Part shown: one piece after another, positions 16,146 through 24,393 of the stretch
Layout of the letters: every line of letters begins with the position of its first letter
Numbering within the stretch: position 1 is the stretch's first letter
Notes under the pieces: model-generated
What the model was told of the DNA's origin: nothing
Seen by the model: the letters and a program-made list of their open reading frames with translations, nothing else
Database searches by the model: none
Translations under genes and position numbers: made by a program
NCBI RefSeq assembly: GCF_014873915.1
Contig: NZ_JADBEJ010000005.1
Coordinates: forward strand, 62,001 to 126,000
Reading direction: 5' to 3'
From: Amycolatopsis roodepoortensis
GTDB lineage: Bacteria > Actinomycetota > Actinomycetes > Mycobacteriales > Pseudonocardiaceae
DNA: 64,000 nt

Positions 16146-16802
16146 ATGTCTTCGGTCACGTATCGCGCGTTCGCCGACCGGCGGATGGCGGGCCGGCAGC
16201 TGGCCCGCGCGATCGGGCGGCCCGATTGGCCTGATCTGCTGGTGCTCGGCCTGGCGAGGGGTGGGGTGCCGGTAGCCGCCGAAGTCGCTCGCGAACTCGG
16301 TGCACCGCTGGGTGTGGCCGTGTCCCGCAAGATCGGCGCGCCCGGCCATCCGGAGTTCGGAGTGGGCGCGGTGACGGCGGACGGGCCGCCCTACTACGAC
16401 ATGGACACACTGCACAGGCTCGGGCTGAGACCGGCCGACCTGGAGCAGACGTGCGAAGCCGAGCGAGCGGAGGCGCGCCGCCGGCTCGACCGCTATCACG
16501 GCGGCCGGGTCGCGGTCGCGGCTCGCGGCCGTGAGGTCCTGCTGGTGGACGACGGGCTCGCCACCGGTGTCACGGCGACGGCCGCGCTGCGCGCCCTGCG
16601 TCGGGCGGAGCCGCGCCGGTTGGTGTTCGCCACTCCCGTGTGCGCCGTGCGGGCGCCCGAGCTGCTGCGCGACGAGGCGGACGACGTCCTCTGTCTGATC
16701 GAGCCAGCGCAGTTCAGAGCGGTCGGCCAGTGGTACCAGGACTTCTCGCAGACCAGCGACGAGGAAGTCGTCGCGCTGCTCCAGGCGGCCGCGCCTTCTT
16801 GA
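16146..16802 (+). CDS. phosphoribosyltransferase-family protein
   Basis: The 218-residue protein has the type I PRTase fold. LVLGLARGGVPVAAEVAREL gives the N-terminal core, and EVLLVDDGLATGVTATAAL is the PRPP-binding loop with its two acidic residues. Family members of this size are found next to universal stress proteins and in dormancy regulons, where the true substrate is unknown. ATG 16146 is chosen because the preceding open frame overlaps the peptidase gene. The stress-sigma-like promoter upstream and the universal stress protein downstream support a stress role. Confidence 0.8.
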   Translation: MSSVTYRAFADRRMAGRQLARAIGRPDWPDLLVLGLARGGVPVAAEVARELGAPLGVAVSRKIGAPGHPEFGVGAVTADGPPYYDMDTLHRLGLRPADLEQTCEAERAEARRRLDRYHGGRVAVAARGREVLLVDDGLATGVTATAALRALRRAEPRRLVFATPVCAVRAPELLRDEADDVLCLIEPAQFRAVGQWYQDFSQTSDEEVVALLQAAAPS

Positions 16803-16807
16803 GCGAG

Positions 16808-16833
16808 GTTTCGGCGACCGCCGAACGTGGTAT
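16808..16833 (+). promoter_or_regulatory. stress-sigma-type promoter of the usp gene
   Basis: GTTT (16808-16811), a 16-nt spacer and TGGTAT (16828-16833) match the GTTT/GGGTAY consensus with one mismatch. It lies about 40 nt upstream of the GTG. Confidence 0.4.
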
Positions 16834-16872
16834 TCATGGCAGTGTCGCCGTCGCTCGGACAGGACGTGAACA

Positions 16873-17823
16873 GTGATGACATCACCGGAATCCACAATGG
16901 ACAAGGGAGCGGTCGTCGCGGGTTACGACGGCTCCGAAGAAGCACGGAGGGCCGTGCGCTGGGCCGCGGGGGAGGCCGCCGCCCGCGGCTGCGGGCTGGT
17001 CATCGCCCACGTCGTCGGGTTCCCGCCCGTACCCGAGGCGCTCCCGGGTGGCGGTGCGTGGCCGCGACCGGGGTTCCTCGAAGCAGGTCAGGAAACGGCG
17101 CAGCGGCACGCCGAGGCCATGCTCGGCGACATCGCCCAGGACTGCCGCCGAGCCTGGCCGGGGCTGCCCGTCTCGACGCGGCTGTTGTCCGGCCGCGCAC
17201 CCGACGAGCTGGCCCGCGCCGCGGAGAACGCGGAGCTGCTGGTCATCGGGTCGTCGGGGCTCACCGCGCTGCCCAGGCTCCTGGTCGGCTCGACGGCCAA
17301 CGAACTCCTGCACGACTACCACCGGCCGATCGTGGTCGTGCGCGCCGGCGACGTACCGGCGGAGGGAAAGGTCGTGGTCGGTGTCGACGGGTCCGAGACC
17401 AGCAGGGAAGCCATCGGGTTCGCCTACGACTTCGCCGACCGGCACGACCGCGCGCTGGTGGCCCTGCACGTCTGGTCCGATCTCCCGCTCGAAGCCATGG
17501 CGGTGACGCCTACCGAGCACGACAGGGAACTCATCGAGGAACGGGGAAAGCCCCTGCTCGACGAATCGCTGGCCGGATATCGGGAACGGTATCCCGACGT
17601 TCCCGTCCAGCGGGTGATTGCGGTCGACCGGCCCGCCCACGCCCTGGCGGAGCAAGCCGAGGGTGCCGCGCTGCTCGTCGTCGGCAGTCACGGACGCGGG
17701 CCGCTGCGCCGAGCTCTGCTGGGCTCGGTCAGCCGCGCCATGGTCCACCACGCGCCGTGTCCCGTCGCCGTAGTCCGTCACCACAAGGAACGCCACGCCG
17801 GCTACCCGAAGACGCGCGGATGA
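16873..17823 (+). CDS. tandem-domain universal stress protein
   Basis: The 316-residue protein has two UspA domains (about 10-155 and 165-305). Both keep the ATP-binding signature G-x2-G-x9-G-S: VIGSSGLTALPRLLVGS in the first and VVGSHGRGPLRRALLGS in the second. Such proteins bind ATP and act in hypoxia, stationary phase or redox stress. The start could be the GTG at 16873 or the ATG at 16876; the AGGA at 16861 favours the GTG. It is flanked by a PRTase gene that has a similar promoter. Confidence 0.88.
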   Translation: MMTSPESTMDKGAVVAGYDGSEEARRAVRWAAGEAAARGCGLVIAHVVGFPPVPEALPGGGAWPRPGFLEAGQETAQRHAEAMLGDIAQDCRRAWPGLPVSTRLLSGRAPDELARAAENAELLVIGSSGLTALPRLLVGSTANELLHDYHRPIVVVRAGDVPAEGKVVVGVDGSETSREAIGFAYDFADRHDRALVALHVWSDLPLEAMAVTPTEHDRELIEERGKPLLDESLAGYRERYPDVPVQRVIAVDRPAHALAEQAEGAALLVVGSHGRGPLRRALLGSVSRAMVHHAPCPVAVVRHHKERHAGYPKTRG

Positions 17824-17919
17824 ATCCCGCCGGACCGGGTGAACGATCGAATACACGCTTCCCGGTGGCATGGCGCCGGCGACGCTGCGGGCCGCGTCGT
17901 CCCGTCCACAGAATCGGTC

Positions 17920-18861
17920 ATGAAGTTCATGCATTGCCTCGTGACCCTCGCCATGGTCATGGCGACGACACACGTCACCTCGCCTCCGGCGTTCGCCATC
18001 GGCACGCCGAGACTGCTCATCGGCCAGGACTTCCCGGATCCCGACGTCATCAAGACCGACTCGGGCTACCTCGCCTTCTCCACGAGCACCGGCGCGACGA
18101 AAATGCCGTACGCGCACGCTCCGGCGCCGGAAGGTCCGTGGCGGATGGCCGGCGACGCGCTCGCGGCCGCACCCAAGTGGGCGAAACCCGACGGTGGGTT
18201 CTGGGCTCCCGACGTGACCCGGCTGACCGACGGTACGTTCCTGCTCTACTTTTCCGCGGCGGTGGCTCCCGGCGGGGAGATGTGCATCGGCGTCGCGACC
18301 GCCGCGAAGGCCGAAGGGCCGTACACACCGGCCGGTGACGGTCCACTGATCTGCGTCCCCGGCGACGGCGGCGACATCGACCCGCAGACCTTTGTGGACA
18401 GTGACGGCTCGAGGTACCTGCTCTACAAGAGCGACGGCGCGGCCATCGGTCCTCCGGCCGCGATCTGGTCGCAGAAGATGCGCGCGGATGGGCGCACACC
18501 GGACGGCCCGCGGATCGAGCTTTTGCGCGCCGATCTCGCGTCGGAGAACGCCGTCGTCGAGGCACCGTCGGTGGTGAAGACGCCGGGCAAGTACCTGCTG
18601 TTCTACTCCGCCGACACGTTCCAGAGTTCCGGCTACCACACGGGCTACGCGTCCGCGCCCGCGCTGAGCGGACCGTTCGTGAAAGCCGGTGCGCCGATCC
18701 TGTCCACCGATCTGCTCGGCGGCAAGGTCGACGCACCGGGTGGGGCCGACGTCGTCGACGGTCATATCCACTTCCATGGCTGGCTCGGAGGTGGCCGCAC
18801 CGCCCGCGGGATGTTCCAGCTGCCCATCACGTTCCCGAACGATGTTCCCCAGCTCGGCTGA
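17920..18861 (+). CDS. secreted GH43-family glycoside hydrolase
   Basis: The 313-residue exported protein has a signal peptide (MKFMHCLVTLAMVMATTHV to about residue 27) and a five-bladed propeller typical of GH43. FPDPDVIK carries the catalytic base, GFWAPDV and DIDPQTFVD the structural and pKa-modulating aspartates, and VVEAPSV the acid Glu. Family enzymes cleave arabinose or xylose side chains and arabinan. The frame is open 27 codons further upstream, but the signal peptide fixes the start at 17920. It stands apart from the xyloglucan locus and has no TCGAA-type operator. Confidence 0.82.
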   Translation: MKFMHCLVTLAMVMATTHVTSPPAFAIGTPRLLIGQDFPDPDVIKTDSGYLAFSTSTGATKMPYAHAPAPEGPWRMAGDALAAAPKWAKPDGGFWAPDVTRLTDGTFLLYFSAAVAPGGEMCIGVATAAKAEGPYTPAGDGPLICVPGDGGDIDPQTFVDSDGSRYLLYKSDGAAIGPPAAIWSQKMRADGRTPDGPRIELLRADLASENAVVEAPSVVKTPGKYLLFYSADTFQSSGYHTGYASAPALSGPFVKAGAPILSTDLLGGKVDAPGGADVVDGHIHFHGWLGGGRTARGMFQLPITFPNDVPQLG

Positions 18862-18866
18862 CAGGG

Positions 18867-18890
18867 GTTTCGCCGCCGTCGTTCGGGTAC
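18867..18890 (+). promoter_or_regulatory. stress-sigma-type promoter of the DUF6480-like gene
   Basis: GTTT (18867-18870), a 14-nt spacer and GGGTAC (18885-18890) match the actinomycete stress-sigma consensus exactly. It begins 6 nt after the GH43 stop. Confidence 0.55.
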
Positions 18891-18923
18891 CCAGGCGGGA
18901 GACCGACCGAAGGAGCACCGGCG

Positions 18924-19157
18924 ATGACAGCGCAGCCGCCCGACCCCGAACCCGAACAGACCAGCCGCGAACCAGGAGGGGGCGTCAGGCCGGGCGACAC
19001 GCCGCCCGACTCGGCTCAGACCTCCGGGCTCTCGCACCCGCAGCCGATGCCCTCCAAGGCGATGCCGGTCGCCTGGCTGATCTTCATCGGCGTTCTCGTC
19101 GTCCTGGCGAGCGGATTCGTCGTCGCGCTGGCGCTGGGATGGCTCAAGCTGGGCTGA
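18924..19157 (+). CDS. DUF6480-like small membrane protein
   Basis: The 77-residue protein has a proline- and glutamate-rich cytoplasmic N-terminus (PDPEPEQTSREPGGGVRPGD) and one C-terminal membrane helix (about 48-70). The pattern PxPxP...EPGGGVxPGxTPP is that of DUF6480 proteins, as I recall them, which are widespread in actinomycetes and often stress-induced. RBS GAAGGAG precedes the ATG. It overlaps the convergent hydrolase-like gene by 14 nt. Confidence 0.7.
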   Translation: MTAQPPDPEPEQTSREPGGGVRPGDTPPDSAQTSGLSHPQPMPSKAMPVAWLIFIGVLVVLASGFVVALALGWLKLG

Positions 19158-19872
19158 CCACGGGCAGGCATTCGTCGAGCAGGCCGACGACGTCGCGCCA
19201 CGCCCGCTCCGCGTGCCGCGCGTGATAGCCGACGCCAGGAAGCACGGCTTGATCCACCGGCGGGTGGTGGAAGGCGTGCTGCGCGCCGCCGTAGACCACG
19301 AGCCGCCAGTCGACGCCGGCCTCCTGCATTTCGGTGGTGAACGCCTCCCGTTGCGCGGGCGGCATGATCGGGTCTTCCGAGCCGACCCCGGCCCAGACCG
19401 GGCAGCGGATCCGTGCCGCTTCGCCCGGACGGCCCGTGGTCACCGCGTTGATCGTGCCGATCGCGCGCAGGTCGACGCCGTCCCGGCCGAGTTCCAGCGC
19501 GATCGCGCCGCCGGTGCCGTATCCGATGGCGGCGATCCGGTCCGGATCGGTCCGCGGCTCCGACCGCAGTACGTCGAGGGCCGCGTGGCCGATCTCCCGC
19601 ATCCGGTCCGGATCGGCGAGCAGGGGCATCACGTACGCCAGCATCTCCTCGGGGTCCGAGAACCAGCGCCCGCCGTTGAAATCGAAGGCCAGCGCCACGT
19701 ACCCCAACTCGGCGAGGGCGTCGGCTCGGCGACGCTGGAAATCGTTCAGTCCCGTCCCTTCCGGCCCGATCAGGACCGCGGGACGGCGGTCGGTACCGCA
19801 CGGGAGCGCCAGGCGCCCGACCATCGTCAATCCGTCCGCGGGGTATTCGACCGTGCGTGTGGTGACCGGCAT
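19144..19872 (-). CDS. dienelactone-hydrolase-like protein lacking the nucleophile
   Basis: The 242-residue alpha/beta-hydrolase is of the DLH family. The usual nucleophile elbow GYCFGG reads GYGTGG here (about residue 118), so the catalytic cysteine is a glycine, while the acid (GSEDPI) and histidine (GAQHAF) are kept. It may be a non-catalytic or altered-mechanism homologue. It is 10 nt downstream of the MHS transporter on the same strand, so it is probably co-transcribed and may handle or sense the transported compound. Normal DLH opens dienelactones in chlorocatechol breakdown. Confidence 0.78.
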   Translation of the reverse strand: MPVTTRTVEYPADGLTMVGRLALPCGTDRRPAVLIGPEGTGLNDFQRRRADALAELGYVALAFDFNGGRWFSDPEEMLAYVMPLLADPDRMREIGHAALDVLRSEPRTDPDRIAAIGYGTGGAIALELGRDGVDLRAIGTINAVTTGRPGEAARIRCPVWAGVGSEDPIMPPAQREAFTTEMQEAGVDWRLVVYGGAQHAFHHPPVDQAVLPGVGYHARHAERAWRDVVGLLDECLPVVSPA

Positions 19873-19882
19873 GAACCGGACT

Positions 19883-21226
19883 CTAATGATCGTCGAGCCC
19901 GGCTGGGCGGGTGTTCACGGACAGCGGAACCGCGTCACGCTCGCGCGGTCCGTCCACTGTGGACTGAGCGGGGACCAGGCGGAAGAGGGCCATCGCGCTG
20001 ATCATGCTCACGCCGCAGATCCCGGCCAGATACCAGGTGATGCCGGTGGTCGAACCAGTGGCGTTGAGCACCGCGGTGGCGATCATCGGAGCGAGCCCGC
20101 CGCCGAGGATCGCGCCGCCCTGCAGCAGCAGCGACATACCGGAGAACCGGACGTTGACCGGGAAGGTGTCCGCGATGATCGCGCCCTGCACGCAGTGGGT
20201 GATCGGGACGACCAGGCCCATACCCGCCAGTGCGAGCATCGTGAGCCCGGTGTTGCCGCTGTTCAGCAACGGGAAGAACGCGAGACACCACAGCAGGAGC
20301 GCGGCCGAGCCGGCGACGAACATGGTGCGCCTGCCGTGGCGGTCGGCGATGCGGGTCCAGATCGGGATGGTGGCGAACCACAGCACCGCCGATCCGGTCA
20401 CCGACAGGATCAGGAACTGCCGGTCGTAGTGGAGGTTCTGAGTTCCGTAGGACAGGGTGAAGACCATGAAGACGTAGGCGACCGCCGAGTTCGCCACGCC
20501 GACCAGCAAGGTCAGCGCGAGCCTGCCGAAGCCGACCTTGAAGGCCTCGCCGAGCGGGAACCGGACCACCTTGTCGTTCCGGGCAACCTGCGTGAACGAC
20601 GGTGATTCGGTGATCTTCAGCCGGATCATCAGTCCGATCGCGACCAGCACGACGCTCAGGAGGAACGGGATCCGCCAGCCCCACGCGGCGAACGCGTCGG
20701 CGGGCATCAGCGCGCTGCTGCCGAGGAACAGCAGATTCGCCAGTACCAGCCCGGCCGGGGTGCCCATCTGCGGGAACCCGGCGTACCGGTTCCGTTGATC
20801 GGCGGGCGCGTGTTCCATCGACATCAGGGTCGCTCCCGCGCCTTCGCCGCCGAGCCCGATGCCCTGCACGATCCGCATCGCGACCAGCAGGATCGGCGCC
20901 CAGATGCCGATCGCCTCGAAGTTCGGGATCAACCCGATCAACGTGGAGCCGACACCCATCAGCATCAGCGACACCACCAGCGTGGACTTGCGGCCGATCC
21001 GGTCGCCGAAGTGACCGAACACCAGACCGCCGAGCGGGCGGGCGATGAACCCGACGGCGAAGGTGCTGAACGCGGCGAGGGTGCCGACCGTGGGGCTCAG
21101 CGAGGGAAAGAACTGTTTGTTGAAGATCAGCGCGGACGCGGTGCCGTAGAGAAAGAAGTCGTACCACTCGAGGGTGGTCCCGGCGAGCGTGGCGGCGGCG
21201 ATCCTGCGGGGCGCGGGTGCGTTCAT
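19883..21226 (-). CDS. MHS-family MFS transporter
   Basis: The 447-residue transporter has 12 membrane helices and the metabolite:H+ symporter signatures: LEWYDFFLYGTASALIFNK in helix 1, RPLGGLVFGHFGDRIGRK between helices 2 and 3, and RIVQGIGLGGEGAGA in helix 4. The family moves organic acids and zwitterions such as shikimate, citrate, alpha-ketoglutarate or proline betaine with protons. The substrate cannot be told from sequence. It leads a two-gene unit with the DLH-like protein. Confidence 0.85.
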   Translation of the reverse strand: MNAPAPRRIAAATLAGTTLEWYDFFLYGTASALIFNKQFFPSLSPTVGTLAAFSTFAVGFIARPLGGLVFGHFGDRIGRKSTLVVSLMLMGVGSTLIGLIPNFEAIGIWAPILLVAMRIVQGIGLGGEGAGATLMSMEHAPADQRNRYAGFPQMGTPAGLVLANLLFLGSSALMPADAFAAWGWRIPFLLSVVLVAIGLMIRLKITESPSFTQVARNDKVVRFPLGEAFKVGFGRLALTLLVGVANSAVAYVFMVFTLSYGTQNLHYDRQFLILSVTGSAVLWFATIPIWTRIADRHGRRTMFVAGSAALLLWCLAFFPLLNSGNTGLTMLALAGMGLVVPITHCVQGAIIADTFPVNVRFSGMSLLLQGGAILGGGLAPMIATAVLNATGSTTGITWYLAGICGVSMISAMALFRLVPAQSTVDGPRERDAVPLSVNTRPAGLDDH

Positions 21227-21235
21227 CTGCGAAAA

Positions 21236-21281
21236 CCCAATCGACTCGGGCGACAGCCGATCGCGGCTGCTGGCGATTGGG
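21236..21281 (-). promoter_or_regulatory. nested inverted repeat upstream of the MHS gene
   Basis: CCCAATCG (21236-21243) pairs with CGATTGGG (21274-21281), and inside it CAGCCG (21254-21259) pairs with CGGCTG (21264-21269). It sits 10-55 nt upstream of the start codon, which suits an operator or a leader hairpin. Confidence 0.4.
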
Positions 21282-21403
21282 CAGAAGCCTTACACCGTGA
21301 GGCATAGGCCACAAATGCCGAATTGCCGGTCTGCCATGCCCGAACCGGTATACCTGAGCCATGGTTGACTCCGACGCGAGCGCCGAGGCTGGAGGAGTCC
21401 CCT

Positions 21404-21781
21404 GTGGCATTGGAAAGTCTGCCGTTCTGGTGCGCGGAGCACTTGGGGCCGAAGGGTTCCTCGTCCCTGGCCGCTCACGCCGAGCAGTTCCCGCCCGGCG
21501 GTGAGTCGCTGCCCGTCGACTCACCGGGCGTCGCCGTGCGTTACGCGGCGGCGTTCGCCAGGTTGATGGCCGGACTGGCGACCTGGTCGTCCCACCGCCG
21601 TTGCCGAATCCGCGCCGGAGGCGTGGGCGGTGCACAGTCCGGGGTGGCAGCCGGAGGAGGCTGCGCTGGTGGGAGCGGCGAGTGGCGTGTTCCCGAAGGC
21701 CGGGGACGCAGTCCGCTGTCGGGCGAATCTGGCCGATATTCACTTGTTCCGACCAATTCGGTTCAGGGTGAATCCCGGTAG
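21404..21781 (+). pseudogene. probable frameshifted remnant upstream of the toxin module
   Basis: A GTG with a good GGAGGAG site (21391-21397) opens a frame with normal protein character (MALESLPFWCAEHLGPK.., then AVRYAAAFARLMAGLATW). After about 21590 this frame becomes Gly/Arg-rich nonsense, while the neighbouring frame turns protein-like (PTAVAESAPEAWAVHSPGW and on to about 21740) and has no stop before the next gene. The simplest reading is a single-base frameshift plus loss of the natural 3' end. I do not recognise the family. It may have been another member of the type VII module. Confidence 0.35.
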
Positions 21782-21790
21782 GGTCCACGC

Positions 21791-22285
21791 ATGGGCTCGG
21801 AACTTCCCGACGATCTGTTCCGCGGCGACCCCGTCGAGATCGAGCGCGGTCTGGACGACTGGGTGGCCGAATTCGAGCGCAACGCCGCCCGCTATCAGGA
21901 GTTGCAACACCGGGTCGAGGACGTTCGGGTGTCCGCGAGCAGTCCCGGCGGAGTCGTCACCGTCACGGTGGACGCGAACGGCTCGGTCGTCGACGCGAAG
22001 TTCACCGAACGTGTCCATCGCACTTCGCCTGAAGAGCTCGGAGCTCAGCTGATGGGGGCCATCAACCGCGCAAAGGCCGAGATCGCCGGCCGGGTGCGTG
22101 AGGTCGCCGACGACACGCTCGGTGCGGAAGCCGGTGCGAGCGCGGACCGGATCGTGGATTACTACCAAGAGCGATTTCCTTCGACTGGGGAGTCAGCAGA
22201 GGCTTTACCTCGGGTCGACCGCGGGGAGGCCGATGACGGGGAGGGGGACTTCGGTGGAGGTTCCATCTACGACCGGAGGCGATGA
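21791..22285 (+). CDS. YbaB/EbfC-family nucleoid-associated protein
   Basis: The 164-residue protein has an N-terminal coiled coil (IERGLDDWVAEFERNAARYQ) and a YbaB core (VSASSPGGVVTVTVDANGSV, then ELGAQLMGAINRAKAEIAGR), with a disordered acidic tail. YbaB-like paralogues of this kind occur at the head of actinomycete type VII effector operons and are thought to bind DNA or act as local regulators or chaperones. It is followed 18 nt later by the EspC-like gene. Confidence 0.82.
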   Translation: MGSELPDDLFRGDPVEIERGLDDWVAEFERNAARYQELQHRVEDVRVSASSPGGVVTVTVDANGSVVDAKFTERVHRTSPEELGAQLMGAINRAKAEIAGRVREVADDTLGAEAGASADRIVDYYQERFPSTGESAEALPRVDRGEADDGEGDFGGGSIYDRRR

Positions 22286-22303
22286 CCGTCTCGCGGTGAG
22301 ACC

Positions 22304-22615
22304 GTGACCGGCTTCCAGGTGGCGGGCGGCGATCTGCGCGCCCACGCCGCCAAGGCGGAGGCCCACGGGGCGAAGATCGGCCAAGCGGTCGACGCGGCCG
22401 GCCAGGTGATGACCGACGACGCCTACGGGCTCATCTGCCAGTTCCTTCCCCCCTTGTTCAACGAGCTGGAGGAGGCAGCGAGCGCCGCGCTGAAGGCGGC
22501 CCAAGGCGGGCTGGGGGAAACCGCGGAGAACCTGCGAACGGCCGCGGACCGGTACGAGAGCCAGGACGGGGTAGCGAAGCTGAAGTTCGACGGCTTCTCC
22601 GGAGAGCTGGAGTGA
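22304..22615 (+). CDS. EspC-like type VII secretion target
   Basis: The 103-residue protein is a helical hairpin of the ESX-1 secretion-associated (EspC/DUF2580) type: FQVAGGDLRAHAAKAEAHGA begins the first helix and ETAENLRTAADRYES ends the second, the latter carrying the YxxxD/E-like export signature. The start is a GTG. Its stop overlaps the toxin start (ATGA), the usual arrangement in which the small helical protein pairs with, and escorts, the large effector through the type VII machine. The core secretion genes are not in this window. Confidence 0.8.
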   Translation: MTGFQVAGGDLRAHAAKAEAHGAKIGQAVDAAGQVMTDDAYGLICQFLPPLFNELEEAASAALKAAQGGLGETAENLRTAADRYESQDGVAKLKFDGFSGELE

Positions 22616-23856
22616 CCGAGAATCCGCTGGTGGCGCCGGTCGAAGATTCGACCGAGTGGTACACCGGCATCGGTATCGCCGAGTCGATCAGCGATTTGGT
22701 GCAGGGCATCGAGAGCGGGAACTGGGTCGACATCGGCCTCGGCGCGGTCACCACCGGCCTGGAGGCGCTGAGCATCGTGATGGACCCCATCGGCTCGGTG
22801 GCGTCCAACCTGGTCTCGTTCATCATCGAGCATGTGGAACCGCTGCAGGACGCGCTGGACAAGCTCGCCGGCAACGCGGACGTCGTCGCCTCGCAGGCGC
22901 AGACCTGGCAGAACATCGCCAAGGCGGTTCGCGAAGAGGGCACCGCGTACGGCACCGAAGCCACGATCGACACCGAAAGCTGGGTCGGCAAAGCAGGCGA
23001 CGCGTATCGAGTCCGCGCCGCGACCACGGCCACCCTGATCGGTGCCGCGGCACAAGCGGCAGACGGCCTGGGCAGCGCGGTGCGGATGGCGGGCATGGTG
23101 GTCGGCGTCGTCCGGGAGACGGTTCGGGACCTGATCGCCGACCTGGTCGGGCGACTGGTGGTATGGGCCGCCGAGGCCCTGACGATCGTGGGCGCTCCCG
23201 CCGCCGCGGCGCAGGCGGCCACCGCCGCGGCCAAGTGGGCGGCCCGGATCGCCCAGATCATCAAGAAGCTGGTGCGCACGCTGCAGAACCTGGTTCCGCT
23301 GCTGCGCAAGCTCAAAGGGTTTCTCGACCAGATCCGCAAGAAGATGGACGACCTCCGCAAGGGTGGTGGCGGCGGGAACAAGCCTCCGAAAGAGCCCGGT
23401 AAGCCGACCGGCCACGGCGGCGACCACACCGAGCCTTCCGGGCAACCCGATCCGAACGCCGAGCCCGAGGGGCACCCGACCCGGATTCGGGAACAGGACG
23501 ACGCCGAGACCAAGCGATCCCTGCAGCGGGAGAACGAATCGGCGACCACCCTGGCGAAGGCGGGGTACAAGGTCGAGCAGAACCCGGACGTCCCGGGTGA
23601 CAAGAACCCGGACTACAAGATCGAGGGCGAGGTCTTCGACAACTACGCCCCCAAGACCGCCAACGCGCGCAACATCGCTTCGGAAATCCAGGGCAAGATC
23701 GACAAGGAGCAGACCGAGCGGGTGGTGCTCAACCTGGCCGACAGCAACGTCGATCCCGAGAAGCTGCGCGCCCAATTGCGTGACTGGCCTATCGAAGGCC
23801 TCAAGGAGATCAAGGTGATCGACAAGAACGGCAACGTGATTAACTTCTATCCCTGA
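22612..23856 (+). CDS. type VII polymorphic toxin with CdiA-CT-like tRNase domain
   Basis: The 414-residue effector has a helical N-terminal half (about 1-255) with WXG-like hairpins (SWVGKAGDAYRVRAATTATL) for type VII export, a Gly/Pro/Lys linker (about 255-300) and a C-terminal toxin of about 110 residues. The toxin carries KNPDYKIEGEVFDNYAP (about 331-347), then EIQGKIDKEQTERVVLNL and a final KVIDKNGNVINFYP. That pattern is the CdiA C-terminal tRNase fold, a PD-(D/E)XK-like nuclease first known from Burkholderia contact-dependent inhibition; it would cleave tRNA in rival cells. The immunity gene follows 26 nt downstream. Family assignment is from motif memory. Confidence 0.8.
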   Translation: MTENPLVAPVEDSTEWYTGIGIAESISDLVQGIESGNWVDIGLGAVTTGLEALSIVMDPIGSVASNLVSFIIEHVEPLQDALDKLAGNADVVASQAQTWQNIAKAVREEGTAYGTEATIDTESWVGKAGDAYRVRAATTATLIGAAAQAADGLGSAVRMAGMVVGVVRETVRDLIADLVGRLVVWAAEALTIVGAPAAAAQAATAAAKWAARIAQIIKKLVRTLQNLVPLLRKLKGFLDQIRKKMDDLRKGGGGGNKPPKEPGKPTGHGGDHTEPSGQPDPNAEPEGHPTRIREQDDAETKRSLQRENESATTLAKAGYKVEQNPDVPGDKNPDYKIEGEVFDNYAPKTANARNIASEIQGKIDKEQTERVVLNLADSNVDPEKLRAQLRDWPIEGLKEIKVIDKNGNVINFYP

Positions 23857-23882
23857 CGCCTCAGGCAGCAAGGACGACTCAG

Positions 23883-24365
23883 ATGGCCATCTCGTACAGC
23901 CTCGAACTGGCGACGCGATCTTCGAGCGAGACCGTCGCCCGCGAGATTCGTGACGTGGCAAGGGAATTGGGGTTGTTCGACCCGGAGGTCACCGCGGACA
24001 AGGTGCTCGAACAGGGCGTGGCCACCAAGGTCGGCACCTGGATTCGCGTGGTCGGGACCAAGCCACGGCCGTGGAACCCGGTGAGCGCGGACCTCGGCTT
24101 CACGCCCACCGTGTCGATCGCCTTCCAGCTCGACAAAGAAGGCGACATCAGCAGACAGCAGGACGATGTGATCCGGCTGGTGTCCGGCCTGTTCGCCCGG
24201 GTCAGCGGCGACGCCGTCCTCCATCATCAGTTCGAGGCCATCTGGCTTCTGCGCCGCGACGGTGTGCTGACGGTGAGCGAGCAGCAGGACATTTGGCCGC
24301 CGCGCCGTCTGGCCGCCCTTTCACAGCCGTTCCAGCGCCAGACCCACACCTTCGCCGAAGTGTGA
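23883..24365 (+). CDS. SitI3-like immunity protein
   Basis: The 160-residue soluble acidic protein directly downstream of the toxin is the expected immunity protein. Its opening MAISYSLELAT and the pattern VSIAFQLDKE... followed by QDDVIRLVSGL resemble the SitI3 family named from Myxococcus swarm-inhibition toxins, as I recall it. It would bind and block the tRNase domain in the producing cell. RBS AAGGACG precedes the ATG. Confidence 0.68.
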   Translation: MAISYSLELATRSSSETVAREIRDVARELGLFDPEVTADKVLEQGVATKVGTWIRVVGTKPRPWNPVSADLGFTPTVSIAFQLDKEGDISRQQDDVIRLVSGLFARVSGDAVLHHQFEAIWLLRRDGVLTVSEQQDIWPPRRLAALSQPFQRQTHTFAEV

Positions 24366-24393
24366 CCTGCGGCACCGCTCCGTCGATATGCGC

